Assembly (NCBI GenBank): GCA_937874275.1
Contig: CALNAU010000054.1
Location: forward strand, 1 to 7,662
Direction of reading: 5' to 3'
From: an uncultured Clostridia bacterium
GTDB taxonomy: Bacteria > Bacillota > Clostridia > Christensenellales > Aristaeellaceae
DNA: 7,662 bases
Positions 6,688-7,662 of the stretch are shown here, piece by piece. The position numbers and the translations under genes were made by a program. A model generated the notes under the pieces. That model had not been told where the DNA came from, did no database searches, and worked only from the letters and a program-made list of their open reading frames with translations. Position 1 is the first letter of the stretch. Every line of letters begins with the position of its first letter.

Positions 6688-6702
6688 GGTGATTGGTACC
6701 AT
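6674..6702 (+). promoter_or_regulatory. Predicted promoter of the substrate-binding protein gene
   Basis: A perfect -35 TTGACA (6674-6679) lies in the last codons of addB, followed after 17 bases by TACCAT (6697-6702, 4 of 6 matches to the -10). A start near 6709 gives a leader of about 30 bases with the SD AAGGAGG. It would exclude the in-frame upstream ATG at 6701 from the message. Function is inferred from spacing and consensus only. Confidence 0.45.
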
Positions 6703-6726
6703 GAACGCATACTTTATACAACCATC

Positions 6727-6733
6727 AAGGAGG
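6727..6733 (+). promoter_or_regulatory. Ribosome binding site of the substrate-binding protein gene
   Basis: AAGGAGG is 6 bases before ATG 6740, where a textbook signal peptide begins. This selects 6740 over the in-frame ATG at 6701, which would put 13 extra residues ahead of the signal sequence. Confidence 0.8.
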
Positions 6734-6739
6734 AATACC

Positions 6740-7662
6740 ATGAAAAAAATTCTGGCTCTGGCTCTGGTCCTCGCGCTGGCCCTGGGCGTCGCCCCCGTGC
6801 TGGCCGAAAAACCCGCTGAGGTAAAGATCGGCATCCTGGCCCCCGCCGTCACCCATGGTTGGGTGGCCGCCGTGGCCTACAACGCGGAACAGCGCGCCAA
6901 GGAGCTGGGGGTGGACTACAAGGTCGCCACCAGCGCCAACGCCGAAGAAATGACCACCCAACTGGCCGACCTGCTCACCTGGGGTGCTACCGCCATCGTC
7001 GCCTTCCCGCAGTGGAGCGGCATGGAAGATCCCATCAAGGAAGCGCTGGACAAGGGCGTGGTCGTGGTTAACTTTGACATCGACATCGCGGTGGACGGCG
7101 TGTACAAGGTTACCGGCGACAACTACGACATGGGCGTCCAGGGCGCCAAGTACATCGTGGACAAGGTGGGCGACAAGGCCACCGTCGTGATGCTCGAGGT
7201 GCCCACCGCGGGCTCCGTCAACGATCTGCGCAAGGCCGGTTTCGAAGACACCATCAAGGAAATCGCCCCCGAGCTGAATGTGCTGTCCTTCGCCACCAAG
7301 TTCACCCGTGAAGACGGCCTGAAGGACATGGCGGACATCCTCATCGCCAATCCCGAGATTGACGCCGTGTACTCCATGGACGACGAAACCTCCATCGGCG
7401 CCCTGCAGGCGATTGCCGAGGCCAAGCGCACCGACATCAAGGTCATCACCGGCGGCGGCGGTATGCAGGAATACTTCAAGATGATGCCTGAGAACGAGGA
7501 AATCTGGATTCAGTCCGCTACCTACAGCCCGGCGATGGTCAAGCACGCCGTGGATATGGCGATTTCGCTGCTCAAGGGCGAAACCGTGGAATCCCCCATG
7601 GTCATCTCCACCACCATCGTGGACCGCGACAACTACACCGAGTTCATGGACGAGGGGTCTCC
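6740..7662 (+). CDS. Sugar-type ABC transporter substrate-binding protein (partial, 3' end missing)
   Basis: The gene runs off the window after 307 codons, so most of the mature protein is present but the C-terminus is missing. It starts with a classical Sec signal: MKK, a long Leu/Ala core, and a likely cleavage site VLA|EK after residue 22. The mature part, from VKIGILAP onward, has the layout of periplasmic-binding-protein type 1 (RbsB-like) proteins: HGWVAAVAYNAEQRAKELG, repeated alpha/beta units such as ATAIVAFP, GVVVVNFDID, TGDNYDMGVQGAKYI, and IDAVYSMDDETSIGALQAI in the second lobe. Such proteins capture sugars or related small molecules for an ABC importer; the ligand cannot be named. 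There is no lipobox cysteine at the end of the signal peptide, unusual for a Gram-positive binding protein. A promoter at the end of addB and a strong SD suggest independent, high expression. Permease and ATPase genes would be expected beyond the window. Confidence 0.9.
   Translation, partial: MKKILALALVLALALGVAPVLAEKPAEVKIGILAPAVTHGWVAAVAYNAEQRAKELGVDYKVATSANAEEMTTQLADLLTWGATAIVAFPQWSGMEDPIKEALDKGVVVVNFDIDIAVDGVYKVTGDNYDMGVQGAKYIVDKVGDKATVVMLEVPTAGSVNDLRKAGFEDTIKEIAPELNVLSFATKFTREDGLKDMADILIANPEIDAVYSMDDETSIGALQAIAEAKRTDIKVITGGGGMQEYFKMMPENEEIWIQSATYSPAMVKHAVDMAISLLKGETVESPMVISTTIVDRDNYTEFMDEGS

Noticed and set aside
6115..7546. Minus-strand frames of 245 and 273 codons over the end of addB and the binding-protein gene
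   Set aside because: Both are antisense to well-supported genes, with composition typical of shadow frames (H, V, G, D rich) and no recognised motif.

Overview
The window looks like a chromosomal segment of a GC-rich Firmicutes bacterium, probably a Clostridia-type gut or environmental lineage. This is inferred from three things: an AddB-type recombination nuclease subunit rather than RecB, consensus Shine-Dalgarno (SD) sites such as AGGAGG, AAAGGAG and AAGGAGG, and sigma-A-like promoters with 17-18 bp spacers. No phage, transposase, CRISPR, tRNA or rRNA is visible.

Layout. Positions 1-190 are non-coding: a cluster of inverted repeats, then a perfect 12-bp GC-rich hairpin that probably ends the glycogen phosphorylase transcript. 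A full-length minus-strand glycogen/maltodextrin phosphorylase (191-2632) has its own extended -10 promoter. Upstream of it, also on the minus strand, is a small GNAT N-acetyltransferase (2780-3199). Divergent from these, on the plus strand, is a complete addB-like helicase-nuclease subunit (3373-6687). It is followed by the 5' part of a secreted sugar-type ABC transporter substrate-binding protein (6740 to the window end), whose probable promoter lies over the last codons of addB.

The most interesting part is the 120-bp leader of the GNAT gene. Reading down the minus strand, it has a TGn-extended sigma-A promoter (TTGACG-17-TATGCT), a strong SD (AAAGGAG), and a six-codon ORF encoding MMRLRN. 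The TAA stop of that ORF begins the sequence TAACCTCC. This is the exact reverse complement of GGAGGTTA, which contains the GNAT SD. This is the layout of a translational attenuator: the GNAT SD is held in a hairpin unless a ribosome stalls on the leader ORF. The leader contains MRLR, the Arg-Leu-Arg arrest motif of ErmD-type macrolide-responsive leader peptides. I therefore propose an antibiotic-inducible (macrolide-class) GNAT gene. The architecture is visible in the sequence; the inducer and the enzyme's substrate are inference.

The genes do not form one pathway. The phosphorylase serves glucan breakdown, AddB serves double-strand-break processing (its usual partner addA is not next to it), and the binding protein begins what is probably a transport operon continuing past the window.
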